Position numbers and translations under genes: made by a program. DNA of 64,000 bases. It comes from UBA2160 sp964588665 (lineage in GTDB: Bacteria > Chloroflexota > Dehalococcoidia > Lucifugimonadales > UBA1123). The notes below the pieces were generated by a model. It made no database searches. It saw nothing but the letters and a program-made list of their open reading frames with translations, and was not told the DNA's origin. The stretch is taken from NCBI GenBank assembly GCA_964588665.1, contig CAZPQQ010000006.1, positions 13,876 to 77,875 on the forward strand, written 5' to 3'. Shown here piece after piece: positions 25,403 to 34,035 of this stretch. Positions within the stretch are counted from its first letter, which is position 1. Each line of letters begins with the position of its first letter.

Positions 25403-25424
25403 TGGGTGTATTATAATGCACCCA
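25403..25424. promoter_or_regulatory. 22-bp near-perfect palindrome upstream of the MFS gene
   Basis: TGGGTG and CACCCA arms surround ATTATAAT, itself a perfect dyad; only one position pair fails to match. It contains a -10-like element and resembles metal- or peroxide-responsive operators, but no regulator is adjacent. The gap 25354-25650 otherwise holds no gene; a TTGACA near 25473 is a further possible -35. Confidence 0.4.
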
Positions 25425-25650
25425 AAGTGACTAATGCGCTTATACTGGGTATCAGATTCACTATTGACATAGGACTGGCAACCCATGATTTAGTCTGTCT
25501 GGGAAATCCAGGACTAATGGTTTTCAATTACGCGGACCGACCCGAAAGCGTAAAGTCACACGATCCTGGTTGCGCGTCGCCCGTCCTTGCGCCCAAGCTT
25601 GTCGGGCTCTTCGGCCTGTGAGAGAATCCGCGGACCGGAGGGTGTTCGCG

Positions 25651-26862
25651 ATGATCCGGTCAAAGGCATTTTCCTACATTACAGCGGCTGACTTCACGGT
25701 CCGCTCGGCATACCAGATGGGCAAGACGCCCCTGTTGCCGCTCTACGCGGCGGCGCTGGGGGCTGGCGACGCCTTTCTGGGCTTCATCGTTTCCGTTTCG
25801 ACCCTGACGGGCATGGCCCTCAAACCCTTCATTGGGGTTCTGTCGGATCGATGGGGCCGGCGAGGTTGGCTGCTGGTAGGGACCGCGTTCTTCGCCCTCA
25901 TGCCTTTCGCGTACAGGTTTGTGGACACGCACGAGCAGCTCTTCGCTGTTCGAATGGCCCACGGCCTGGCAACGGCCATCTACGGGCCCGTGACCCTGGC
26001 GTACGTCGCCGAGCTGTCGCCCCGCCGCCGCGCCGAGCGCCTGGCCTGGTTCGGCATGGCCCGCAACGCGGGTTACATCGTCGGCCCTGCGGCAGCCGGC
26101 GGGATGCTGCTTACCATGGAGCCGGTTACGGTGTTCACGATCGTCGGGCTGCTGAGTTGCGCGGCGTTTCTGCCGGTGCTGTTGCTGCCCGAAACCCCCA
26201 GGGACGCGGATCGGACGCGGCCTCCGATATTGCGGGACGCCGTGGCCTCGCTCTGGTCAGGAGGCCGCTCCTCCGCCGTTTGGCTTGCCGGAGGGATGGA
26301 GGCCGGCGCCTACGTGGCCCTCTACGCGACCAAGACATTCCTGCCGATCTATGCCCTAGCCGCCGGGTTCAACGTGGCGTTGGTCGGGGCGTTCTTCGCG
26401 GTGCAGGAGGCGGCGCACGTAGTGCTCAATCCTGTCGGAGGACGCATCGGCGACAGGGTCGGCTACGTCATGGCCGTCCCGATCGGCATGGCCGCGCTTG
26501 CGCTTGCGCTGCCGCTGCTGCCTGTTGCCAGTGGACCGTGGGCGTTGATGCCGCTGGCGGTGCTGATGGGCGCCGCGCAGGCGTTGGTGTTCCCATCGAC
26601 AATCGCGCTCGTGTCGGCCCGCGTCGACGAGCGCAGCATCGCCACCGGCATGGGTCTGGTAGGCACGATGAAGAACGCTGGCAAAGTGGCCGGGCCGGTG
26701 ATCACCGGAGGGTTGATCCACTGGCTGGACTACGCGATGACGTTCCGGCTTATGGGCGTCGCCATGCTGCTCGGCGCGATGATAGTCTGGCGCTGGGCCA
26801 AAGAGCCGCGCACCACGAGCATCGGCGAATCGACCGCGGAAGTCGTGCGCGAGCCGGTGTAG
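25651..26862 (+). CDS. MFS-family transporter (drug/metabolite exporter type)
   Basis: A 403-residue membrane protein with about 12 helices. The loop between helices 2 and 3 has the MFS signature GVLSDRWGRRGWLLVG near 66-81; the matching loop in the second half is GGRIGDRVGYVMAVP. Helix 5 has ARNAGYIVGPAAAGGML, resembling motif C of antiporters, which suggests export. ATG 25651 has GGAGG upstream and begins just before the first helix; the frame is open earlier without a ribosome site. Substrate unknown. birA follows after 45 bp. Confidence 0.88.
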   Translation: MIRSKAFSYITAADFTVRSAYQMGKTPLLPLYAAALGAGDAFLGFIVSVSTLTGMALKPFIGVLSDRWGRRGWLLVGTAFFALMPFAYRFVDTHEQLFAVRMAHGLATAIYGPVTLAYVAELSPRRRAERLAWFGMARNAGYIVGPAAAGGMLLTMEPVTVFTIVGLLSCAAFLPVLLLPETPRDADRTRPPILRDAVASLWSGGRSSAVWLAGGMEAGAYVALYATKTFLPIYALAAGFNVALVGAFFAVQEAAHVVLNPVGGRIGDRVGYVMAVPIGMAALALALPLLPVASGPWALMPLAVLMGAAQALVFPSTIALVSARVDERSIATGMGLVGTMKNAGKVAGPVITGGLIHWLDYAMTFRLMGVAMLLGAMIVWRWAKEPRTTSIGESTAEVVREPV

Positions 26863-26907
26863 CGAGTTCACCGACTGACAGGGGACGTGCGTCGACAGGA
26901 GTGTGGA

Positions 26908-27693
26908 TTGGACACGATCGAACCTTTGAACATAGACGATGTGCGTCGCGCGCTTTCCGGCGGAACTGTCGGCAGCGCCGTGCACTATCACGACTCGCTG
27001 CCGTCGACCATGGACGAGGCGCGCAGATTGGCGCTCGAAGGAGCGCCGGATGGCACGGTTGTCATCGCCGAGGAGCAGACCAAGGGGCGGGGCCGGTTCA
27101 GCCGCGTGTGGGTTTCGCGGCCGGGCCTGAACCTGGCCCTGTCGGTGTTGTTGCGTCCCGAGATACCGCAGCTTCCGTACGTCAACATGGCCGCCGCGCT
27201 GGCGGTGTGCGACGTCGTCAGTGAGTTGACCGATCTGTCGGCGACCATCAAATGGCCGAACGACGTGCGCATCGGCGGCAGGAAGCTCTCCGGAATCCTG
27301 GTCGAGACGGACATGGTGGGTCGTCGACTCAACCACGCCGTGGTCGGCATCGGCATGAACGTCAACCTCGACCCGAGCCAACACCCCGAGATCGCTGAGA
27401 TCGCCACCAGCATCCTTGCCGAGAGCGGACACGAGGCAAACCGTTCGGAGGCGCTCCGGCTGTTGCTGAGCCGCCTGGACCGTTATTACGTCGAGATCAG
27501 AGGCGGGGCTTCACTCAGAGAGCGCTGGGCGGCGAAGCTCGAGACACTCGGCATGACGATCCAGGTCCGCTGGGGCGACGACGTCATCGAAGGAATCGGC
27601 GAATCGGTCGACGAACAGGGCAACCTGATGGTGCGGAAGGCCGACGGCGCCTCGGTGACCGTTGTAGCCGGAGAGGTGACGCTCCAGGTATAA
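26908..27693 (+). CDS. birA: Biotin--[acetyl-CoA-carboxylase] ligase
   Basis: A 261-residue monofunctional biotin protein ligase: the N-terminal repressor helix-turn-helix of E. coli BirA is absent. The biotinyl-AMP loop is GRGRFSRVWVSRPGLNLALS near 62-81, and KWPNDVRIGGRKLSGILVETD is near 113-133; a C-terminal SH3-like domain follows (GESVDEQGNLMVRKADG). It activates biotin and attaches it to carboxylase Lys residues. TTG 26908, six bases after AGGAG, is preferred over GTG 26887. Confidence 0.94.
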   Translation: MDTIEPLNIDDVRRALSGGTVGSAVHYHDSLPSTMDEARRLALEGAPDGTVVIAEEQTKGRGRFSRVWVSRPGLNLALSVLLRPEIPQLPYVNMAAALAVCDVVSELTDLSATIKWPNDVRIGGRKLSGILVETDMVGRRLNHAVVGIGMNVNLDPSQHPEIAEIATSILAESGHEANRSEALRLLLSRLDRYYVEIRGGASLRERWAAKLETLGMTIQVRWGDDVIEGIGESVDEQGNLMVRKADGASVTVVAGEVTLQV

Positions 27694-27792
27694 TGCGCGG
27701 TGCATCGCGACCGCATGTATGCGTCCAATTCGCATGGCGTTTGACCGTTGGCCGACTGTACTTTCGACATGAACAAAACCTAAGGAGGGACC

Positions 27793-28599
27793 ATGCTCGA
27801 GGAGAAGCTCAGCCTGGAAGGAAAGAAGATTGTAATCACCGGCGGAGGCACGGGCCTCGGCCTGGAGATGACAACCGCATTGGCCCGCGCGGGCGCCGAC
27901 CTTGTCATCGCTTCGAGGCGCCAGGGGCCCATCGACGAGGCGGCGCAGATCGCCCGGGACCTGGGTCGGAAAGCCGTTCCGGTCTCGACCGACGTGACCG
28001 ACACGGCGCAGGTCAACGCGCTCATGAAGCGGGCTCTCGAAGAGTTCGGCGTGGTCGATGTCCTGATCAACAACGCGGGCATCGTCCGTGGGCAGGGCGC
28101 CACGTCGATCTGGGAGATCACGGACGAAGACTGGCGCCTCGGGATCGACACCAACATGTCCAGCGCGTTCTACTGCTCTCGCGCCATCGCCAAACACATG
28201 GTCGAGCGCGGGCAGGGCAAGATCATCAACGTCTCCTCCGGATTCGGTTTCAGAGGAGGGCGCGACAACTACATGTACTGCGTCGGCAAGGGCGGCATCG
28301 TGCAGCTCACCCGCGCGCTGACAACGAGCCTCAGCCGTTACGGGATAACGAGCACTTGCATCGTGCCCGGATTCCTGCCCACGGAGGGCACCGACGAGTC
28401 GCGGCTCACGCTGCCGCGAGGGGAATTCATCCCGATCGGCCGTGTCGGACATCCACACGAACTTGGCGCCGTCGCGGTCTTCCTGGCGTCGTCAGGGTCT
28501 GACTACATGAACGGCGAGGTCTTCGCGATCGACGGCGGCGGCCTGGCCGGCGGCTTTGCGCCAACCGGTTACGCGCCCGAGATCCCGCTAGAGGTCTAG
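27793..28599 (+). CDS. Short-chain dehydrogenase/reductase (SDR)
   Basis: A 268-residue classical SDR with an intact active site: cofactor loop ITGGGTGLGLEM near 17-28, NNAGIV near 94, the Ser in NVSSGFGF near 144 and Tyr-x-x-x-Lys in MYCVGKGG near 160. An acidic/basic mix after the second strand (ASRRQGPI) suggests NADP preference. The gluconate 5-dehydrogenase/3-oxoacyl reductase type is likely; substrate unknown. ATG follows AAGGAGGG closely. A second, degenerate SDR lies 178 bp downstream with a family B repeat between. Confidence 0.88.
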   Translation: MLEEKLSLEGKKIVITGGGTGLGLEMTTALARAGADLVIASRRQGPIDEAAQIARDLGRKAVPVSTDVTDTAQVNALMKRALEEFGVVDVLINNAGIVRGQGATSIWEITDEDWRLGIDTNMSSAFYCSRAIAKHMVERGQGKIINVSSGFGFRGGRDNYMYCVGKGGIVQLTRALTTSLSRYGITSTCIVPGFLPTEGTDESRLTLPRGEFIPIGRVGHPHELGAVAVFLASSGSDYMNGEVFAIDGGGLAGGFAPTGYAPEIPLEV

Positions 28600-28630
28600 T
28601 GCTTGCTTGCGGCTATCGCCGTTATCCATC

Positions 28631-28690
28631 CCGTTCATGGTGAGCTTGTCGAACCACCCGCAGGCCCTTCGACAGGCTCAGGGCGATAGG
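28631..28690. repeat. Dispersed repeat family B copy
   Basis: CCGTTCATGGTGAGCTTGTC followed by GAACCACCCGCAGG and CCCTTCGACAGGCTCAGGG. The two halves are in the reverse order to the 29861-29928 copy, so the halves behave as separate modules. It sits between the two SDR genes. Confidence 0.8.
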
Positions 28691-28777
28691 TATTAGGCCG
28701 AGCGGCAATCCGGACGTTTTACTGACTAAACTTAACCGCCTGCCCCGCGTATGCTGGGAGGCGACTGGAGGCAACAA

Positions 28778-29536
28778 ATGCCGATCCCGAATGAATGGGA
28801 CCTGACGGGCAAGAACGCAATCATCACCGCGGATCGTCGCGGCTGGACCCCGCACCTGGCGTCGGCGCTGGCCGAGGCGGGCGCGAACGTGGCCGTGGCC
28901 GGGTCGGAGCGATCCGACATGGCGGCGTCAGTCGCCGCTGTCGAGAAGCACGGCCGGAAATCGGTCGCGATCGAGACGGACATAATGGACGCCGCCAGCG
29001 TCGGCGCCATGGCAGAGCGAGCCGTCGCCGAACTGGGCGGCGTGGACATCCTAGTGAACGGCGCGGCCGCTGAATTCGGCAAGCGCTTCGAGGAGGTGTC
29101 CGAGACGGAATGGCAGACGCTGATGGACTTCAACGTAAAGTCCATGTTCCTGTGTAGTCAGGCAGTCGGAAAGACGATGCTGGCGCAGGGCAGCGGGCGA
29201 ATCGTGAACATCGGCTCCGGGCTCGCCGTCCGCGGCCTAGGCAACTCTGTTGCGGCGTGCGCGGCCCAGGGCGCGATCCACCAGTTCACGTCCGCGCTGG
29301 CTCTGGAGTGGGGCCGAAACGGCATCCGTGTAAACTCCATCGGCGCCGGCTGGCTCACGACGGACGAGCCCACCGAGGAGAGCCAAAAAGAACTGCTGGT
29401 GCGCTACTTGCCGTCCCGACGCAAGGGCCATCCCAACGATCTCGCGACGCTGCTCGTGTACCTCGCGTCGGACGCCTGCGACTTCGTCACCGGGCAGACC
29501 ATCTTCGTCGATGGCGGCGCACTGGCTCACGCGTAA
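28778..29536 (+). CDS. SDR-fold protein with degenerate active site
   Basis: A 252-residue protein that aligns over its length with SDR enzymes but lacks their key residues. The glycine cofactor loop is ITADRRGWTPHLASAL where TGxxxGxG is expected; NNAG is NGAA; and the catalytic Tyr-x-x-x-Lys region reads AACAAQG, so both Tyr and Lys are lost. The C-terminal half is well kept (NGIRVNSIGAGWLTT, SDACDFVTGQTIFVDGG). ATG 28778 has CTGGAGG 6 bases upstream and is preferred over 28751. It may be a regulatory or binding subunit partnered with the intact SDR upstream. Confidence 0.8.
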   Translation: MPIPNEWDLTGKNAIITADRRGWTPHLASALAEAGANVAVAGSERSDMAASVAAVEKHGRKSVAIETDIMDAASVGAMAERAVAELGGVDILVNGAAAEFGKRFEEVSETEWQTLMDFNVKSMFLCSQAVGKTMLAQGSGRIVNIGSGLAVRGLGNSVAACAAQGAIHQFTSALALEWGRNGIRVNSIGAGWLTTDEPTEESQKELLVRYLPSRRKGHPNDLATLLVYLASDACDFVTGQTIFVDGGALAHA

Positions 29537-29545
29537 GGCGGCCGA

Positions 29546-29806
29546 TTGGCTGATCTACAAGTGAGGGTCACCCCCCGAGCGAAGCGAAACGCCATCGAAC
29601 TCGACGACGATGGCCAGATCAAAGTACGCGTCACCGCCGTCCCTGAACGCGGCAAAGCGAACGCCGCAGTGATCGCGCTGATCGCTAAGACGCTCGGGCT
29701 TCCCAAACGCAGCGTCGAAGTAGTGCGCGGCCACACCTCGCGGGACAAAGTGATCGCCGTCGACGGCATGGGCCGTGAAGAGATCCTCGGGCGGTTAACG
29801 AGCTAG
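29546..29806 (+). CDS. DUF167/YggU-family protein
   Basis: The 86-residue protein (TTG start 29546) fits the YggU fold: LQVRVTPRAKRNAIELDDDG, IKVRVTAVPERGKANAAVI, AKTLGLPKRSVEVVRGHTSRDKVIAVDG. The Arg-Gly-Lys-Ala-Asn stretch is the family hallmark. Its biochemical role is unknown; in other bacteria it is linked to yggT and proC, which here lie 2 kb away on the other strand. It begins 9 bp after the degenerate SDR. Confidence 0.88.
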   Translation: MADLQVRVTPRAKRNAIELDDDGQIKVRVTAVPERGKANAAVIALIAKTLGLPKRSVEVVRGHTSRDKVIAVDGMGREEILGRLTS

Positions 29807-29860
29807 ACGACCGTGAGCGTAGTCGCTGCGAGGGCTGGCGCCACAGGTGTGGCGCGGCGG

Positions 29861-29928
29861 CCCTTCGACAGGCTCAGGGCGAACGGAGTGGTGAGTCTTC
29901 CCCGTTCGTGGTGAGCCTGTCGAACCAC
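29861..29928. repeat. Dispersed repeat family B copy, complete
   Basis: CCCTTCGACAGGCTCAGGGC, then GAACGGAGTGGTGAG, and the inverted partner CCCGTTCGTGGTGAGCCTG, then TCGAACCACC. The halves form a long imperfect inverted repeat that could fold into a hairpin. It fills the gap between the DUF167 and fic genes, whose stops converge. Confidence 0.85.
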
Positions 29929-29968
29929 CGTGCCACTCAAGTACGCGACTCGATTTGTGCAGCGGACT

Positions 29969-31162
29969 TTACCGTGGGGCTCCAGCGACCGGTGGAAACG
30001 CAATCAGCGAACGCTGATTCGATACGACGCGCTTGCCCTCTCTCTGAGCCAGTCCCATGCTCAGCAGGGCGTTGATGTCTCGCGTGACGGTCTTCGGTGT
30101 CTTGCCCGCGTATGCGGCCGCCAGCCTCGTCGTCAAGGTTCGCAGCTCGTGAGGGGCGACCGGCCTGCCTGCCGTTGCCAGATCCAGGGCCAGATGGCGC
30201 CTTCGAGAGTCCGCGGCGCTGTTGGAGTTAGCGAACGCGACGTTGACATGATTCTCCCAGGCCGACACTAACTGCAACTCCCTGATCAGCCCTATCTGCG
30301 CCCGCAGGCCATCGACATATCCTTGCAATGCGTATGTCAAGAACTCGATGGGGCTGCCCGTCTGGGTGGCTCGGTCGAGTTGTCGGTAGTATTCAGATCG
30401 TGTTTCGTTATAGTGGTTGCTCAGCAAATGAGCTGCCGGGCTTGGGGCGCCGGCATCTACTAGCGTCTGAAACTCGACCAAGCGAGCGGTTCTCCCGTTG
30501 CCGTCGCCAAACGGATGTATCCACGCTATGTACAGGTGCGCGACGATTGCCTTGAGGATGGCGGTCGCCATCGGAACCAGTCGATCGGTTGGCCAGTCAC
30601 CTTCGTCGAGCCACTCACAGAGACGACCGAGCAAGTAGTCACAATCCTGAGCGGGCGCGCCGCGATACCGACCCACAACTACCGAATGCGACCGGACTGG
30701 GCCGCCCCTGACGCCCTCCTCGAGTTCCAACCCTTGGAGCACCTTGGAATTCAACATCCTTATTCGATCGGGCGTCAATCGGTGAGTTCTGCCCTGCGTC
30801 AGATCTGCCAAGACGCTGTTGCACGCCTCGAGGATGTTGTTCACTTCCCTCCCCATATACGCTTTGGAAGGAGGCAATTCGAGCGTGCCGCTGACCAATC
30901 CCGACACCTCTTGTTCTGACAGGGTGTTGCCTTCAATTGCTGTGGTCGCGCGTGCGCCTTTTGCCAGGTAGATGAGGTTCAGTTCGTCAGCCGAGTCCGG
31001 ACCCAAAGGGACGCCGGCGATGTGCTCGCATTTCGAACACGTTTCGCCCAAGAGCATCCAAAGGTTTAACGGCGCTCGCCGCAAATCAACTGAAAACGTG
31101 ATCCACGGATGCGTTTGTAGATATTGTCTGCCTTGCATTGGCCCGAATGGTGTCCCGTACAT
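29969..31162 (-). CDS. Fic-domain protein (AMPylase-type) with inhibitory motif and winged helix
   Basis: A 397-residue protein. The Fic core motif HPFGDGNGRTAR near residue 215 matches HPFxxGNGRxxR and predicts transfer of AMP, or its removal, on a protein target. The inhibitory helix TAIEGNTLS near 75-83, of the class II (N-terminal) type, should hold activity in check through its Glu. The C-terminal 90 residues (TLTTRLAAAYAGKTPKTVTRDINALLSMGLAQREG) resemble a winged helix-turn-helix, so it may bind DNA. A predicted promoter with a palindromic spacer lies upstream, suggesting self-control. No Shine-Dalgarno is evident at ATG 31162. Confidence 0.88.
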   Translation of the reverse strand: MYGTPFGPMQGRQYLQTHPWITFSVDLRRAPLNLWMLLGETCSKCEHIAGVPLGPDSADELNLIYLAKGARATTAIEGNTLSEQEVSGLVSGTLELPPSKAYMGREVNNILEACNSVLADLTQGRTHRLTPDRIRMLNSKVLQGLELEEGVRGGPVRSHSVVVGRYRGAPAQDCDYLLGRLCEWLDEGDWPTDRLVPMATAILKAIVAHLYIAWIHPFGDGNGRTARLVEFQTLVDAGAPSPAAHLLSNHYNETRSEYYRQLDRATQTGSPIEFLTYALQGYVDGLRAQIGLIRELQLVSAWENHVNVAFANSNSAADSRRRHLALDLATAGRPVAPHELRTLTTRLAAAYAGKTPKTVTRDINALLSMGLAQREGKRVVSNQRSLIAFPPVAGAPR

Positions 31163-31236
31163 TACAGGCTATTATGAAGCTGTTGGCCGATATCAAGCTT
31201 TGTTTTTGGCCATTGATGTGTCCCATGGGGAATCTC

Positions 31237-31265
31237 ATTGTATCTTGTTGATACAAGATCAGCAA
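31237..31265 (-). promoter_or_regulatory. Promoter of the fic gene with a palindromic operator in the spacer
   Basis: On the minus strand TTGCTG (31265-31260) and TACAAT (31242-31237) are 17 bp apart. The 18-bp palindrome ATCTTGTATCAACAAGAT (31259-31242) fills the spacer, so a bound repressor would block polymerase directly. The remaining gap 31163-31405 has no gene. Confidence 0.6.
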
Positions 31266-31405
31266 CTCAGTGGTGACAATCGAGTGTTCCGCCAACCGAC
31301 AGCAAATCGGCTCGGCGGATTGTTGACGGCGTAGGGCGCCGACGTTCGAGGCGTGAGAACGTTGAGTCGCATCCGGCGACTGGAGTTGCGGCGGCTCTCG
31401 ATCGC

Positions 31406-31672
31406 CTAGGCCAGGGCCTGATTGAAGATACGCTGGATGAAGTTCAAGAGCAGCAGCACGACCAGGGGCGAGAAGTCGAACCCGCCGAGGTTCGGCAACA
31501 GCCGTCTGATTGGCCCCAAAATGGGTTCTGTGGTTTGGTATACGATCGTCACGATCGGGAAGAACGGGCTGTCCCTTCCGACAGGGATCCACGACAATAT
31601 CACCCGAGCAAACAGCGCGACATACAGCGCCTTGATCAACACGTCAACGAACGTGACCAGATATTCGTCCAA
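31406..31672 (-). CDS. YggT-family membrane protein
   Basis: The 88-residue protein has two hydrophobic helices, near 5-27 (VDVLIKALYVALFARVILSW) and 63-82 (FDFSPLVVLLLLNFIQRIF), around the conserved ILGPIRRLLPNLGGFDFSPL. YggT proteins are small inner-membrane proteins linked to division-site or osmotic functions in several bacteria, with no defined activity. ATG 31672 begins 3 bp after the proC stop, the usual proC-yggT pairing. Confidence 0.9.
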   Translation of the reverse strand: MDEYLVTFVDVLIKALYVALFARVILSWIPVGRDSPFFPIVTIVYQTTEPILGPIRRLLPNLGGFDFSPLVVLLLLNFIQRIFNQALA

Positions 31673-31675
31673 ATT

Positions 31676-32476
31676 TCAACTCCCTAAGGTTTTTGACTTT
31701 TCAAAAGCCGCGTTGACCGCGGCGAAAATCGCCGCCCTGAAGCCACCGTCTTCCAAGGCGCGCACGGCCTCGATGGTGGTCCCGCCAGGGGATGTCACCA
31801 TGTCCTTGAGCTCAGCGGGGTGCTTCCCGGTCTCCTTCACGAGCTGGGTGCTGCCCAGAACCGTCTGCAGCGCCAGCTTGCGCGCCACGTCTCTGGCCAT
31901 GCCCAGATAGACGCCAGCGTCGATGAGCGCTTCGACGAACATAAACACGTATGCCGGTCCGCTCGCGCTCAGCGCCGTGGCCATGTCGATCAGCTTCTCG
32001 TCGTCGGCGTAGTGCTCCTCGCCCAGTGTGCCGAGGATGCGCCTCGTCGTCTCCTTCGCTTCGGCGGGGACGGACGCGGACGCGGTCCACACGCTCATGC
32101 CGGCGCTGATCTGCGCGGGTGTGTTCGGCATCACACGGATGACGGATTCGTGGCCCAGCCCGTCCACGAGCGTCTTCATGGTCGCGCCTGCCACGATCGA
32201 GAGGACCGTGTTGCCGGGCGCGATCTTGCCGCGGAGCTCGGGCAGCGCGTACGGCAGGCTCTGGGGCTTGACCGCCAGCACGCTCAGTCCCGCGCCCTTC
32301 AAGGCGTCGAGGTTGCTGGTGTGCGTAGTCAGGCCGTACGTCTGCTCGAGATATTGACGGCGAGGCTCGACAGGTTCGCCGACGTTCACGTCGGAAGGCG
32401 GCGCAATCTTCGATTCGATGATTCCACCGATGATGGCCTCGGCCATGATCCCGCCGCCGATGAAGGCAATTCTCAT
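31676..32476 (-). CDS. proC: Pyrroline-5-carboxylate reductase
   Basis: The 266-residue enzyme makes proline from pyrroline-5-carboxylate with NAD(P)H. The Rossmann start is MRIAFIGGGIMAEAIIGG; VLAVKPQSLP is near 70, RVMPNTPAQISAGM near 118, and the C-terminal signature SGPAYVFMFVEALIDAGV, then KEAT-free PGGTTIEAVRALEDGGFR. ATG 32476 follows GGGAGG by 6 bases and is preferred over the open frame to 32506. yggT follows in the same operon. Confidence 0.95.
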   Translation of the reverse strand: MRIAFIGGGIMAEAIIGGIIESKIAPPSDVNVGEPVEPRRQYLEQTYGLTTHTSNLDALKGAGLSVLAVKPQSLPYALPELRGKIAPGNTVLSIVAGATMKTLVDGLGHESVIRVMPNTPAQISAGMSVWTASASVPAEAKETTRRILGTLGEEHYADDEKLIDMATALSASGPAYVFMFVEALIDAGVYLGMARDVARKLALQTVLGSTQLVKETGKHPAELKDMVTSPGGTTIEAVRALEDGGFRAAIFAAVNAAFEKSKTLGS

Positions 32477-32803
32477 TTTGGACCTCCCTAGTGAGATGCA
32501 GAACATCTCCGAAGCGATTGGGCTCCGAACCCTAGGTCACGATTACAGTCTCGTTCGTAGAGGCGCCCCGATCAGTTCGAGGGGACGAGCTCATCGAATT
32601 ATTCCTCAAAAGCCCATTCGAGTGTTCCCAGCGAGTGCGAGCGCCGAACGGTTTCGCTGATCTCGGGCAAGTCGGAAGGCGACGCGACAGGCGAGGAAGA
32701 CAGGCTTTGAATCTAGCCCCAAACGGACCCCGGCATTCCAGCGCGGCGGAATCGCGACCGTGCACATCCGTGTTTACCGCCGGCCCACGACGCCCCTCAG
32801 AGG
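32477..32803. other. Intergenic region between proC and pdxA, no gene seen
   Basis: About 327 bp upstream of proC on the minus strand. No supported reading frame, tRNA or repeat family member is visible. It probably contains the proC promoter and leader; I could not identify a convincing -35/-10 pair. Confidence 0.5.
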
Positions 32804-33808
32804 CTACGGCAACCGGCCGTCGCTGGCGAGGGAGACCGCAGTCTTGATGGATTCTAGCATGCTTTCCGCCTGCGCGATTCCCTGTCCCGCGATGTCGAAG
32901 GCCGTGCCGTGGTCGACGGAGGTCCGGATGAACGGGAGGCCCAGGTTTACGCTGACGCTTTTCTCGAAGTCGTGCACCTTGATCGGGATGTGTCCCTGGT
33001 CGTGGTACATGGCGAGCACCGCGTCGAATTTGCCGTCGATGCCCTGGTTGAACACTGAGTCTGCCGGAACCGGCCCGGTGGCGTCAATCCCCATCTTCCG
33101 GGCGTCTTCGACAGCGGGCTCGATGTGCTCGGCCTCTTCGCTGCCCAGCAAGCCGCCGTCCGAGTTGTGCGGATTCAGGCCCGCGACGCCGATGCGCGGA
33201 GCATCGAATCCCCATTTCTTGAAGTACTCGTCGGTCAGCGTAATCTTCGCCAGCACGTTCTCGCGCGTCACGAAGTCGCAGGCGATCCGCAGCGACTTAT
33301 GAGTCGTTAGGTGGACGACCCGCAGTTTGCCGGCCATCAGCATCGTTGCGACATCGGGAGATTTGGTCTGGGTTTTGAATATCTCGGTGTGGCCGATGTC
33401 GGTGTACCCGGCCAGGTTGCACGCCTCTTTGTTGATCGGCGCCGTCGCGATCGCGGCGATTTCGCCGGCGGCCGCCAACTCGCCCGCGCGAAGGACCCAC
33501 TTGGCAGCGGCATTGCCTGACGCCGCCGAAACCTGGCCGTACTCGACGTCGCCGAAGTTCAGGTTCTCGAGATCGAGGACGTCGATTGCCCCGTGTTCGC
33601 CTTCGACCTCGTCGAGGCTGTGGGCCACGCGTGCGGAGCCCGGCGCCTCGATGAGCCTGAGCGCGGAATTCATCGCTGCCGCGCTGCCGATGACGAAGGG
33701 CCGGCACTTCTCGAATATCCAGGGATCCTGGAGCGCTCGGGCGATTATCTCGGGGCCGATGCCAGCTGCGTCGCCCATGGTGACGGCGACAAGGGGTCTG
33801 TCTGTCAT
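32804..33808 (-). CDS. pdxA: 4-hydroxythreonine-4-phosphate dehydrogenase
   Basis: A 334-residue PdxA protein: MTDRPLVAVTMGDAAGIGPEIIARAL, then IATAPINKEACNLAG near 120, GHTEIF, VVHLTTHKSLR and a C-terminal AMYHDQGHIPIKVHDFEKSVSVNLGLPFIRTSVDHGTAFD. The metal-binding His residues of the family (THK, HDQGH and DHGTAFD) are present. In pyridoxal phosphate synthesis it oxidises 4-phosphohydroxy-threonine; PdxA paralogs (PdxA2) also act in tetronate sugar-acid breakdown. No other B6 gene is present and sugar-acid dehydratases are in the window, so the PdxA2 role is possible. Confidence 0.88.
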   Translation of the reverse strand: MTDRPLVAVTMGDAAGIGPEIIARALQDPWIFEKCRPFVIGSAAAMNSALRLIEAPGSARVAHSLDEVEGEHGAIDVLDLENLNFGDVEYGQVSAASGNAAAKWVLRAGELAAAGEIAAIATAPINKEACNLAGYTDIGHTEIFKTQTKSPDVATMLMAGKLRVVHLTTHKSLRIACDFVTRENVLAKITLTDEYFKKWGFDAPRIGVAGLNPHNSDGGLLGSEEAEHIEPAVEDARKMGIDATGPVPADSVFNQGIDGKFDAVLAMYHDQGHIPIKVHDFEKSVSVNLGLPFIRTSVDHGTAFDIAGQGIAQAESMLESIKTAVSLASDGRLP

Positions 33809-34035
33809 GTCGGGTGTGCTCCGTGGTGGGGATGGTTGGGGACGTGGCTGCGGGTGTGAGGCAGGTCACGTCCCCAACCATTATACTCTGGTGCGCGAAG
33901 GTTGCACGAGGAGAGATGGCTGCGCGATCTTGTCCGGCGAGGACCACTGGTCCCTGCCAATGGATATTGCAGTTCCGCGACACGCCGTCAATTCCGGTGG
34001 AGTGCCAAGTTCGTCGGTGATCAGATAGCTGCTGG

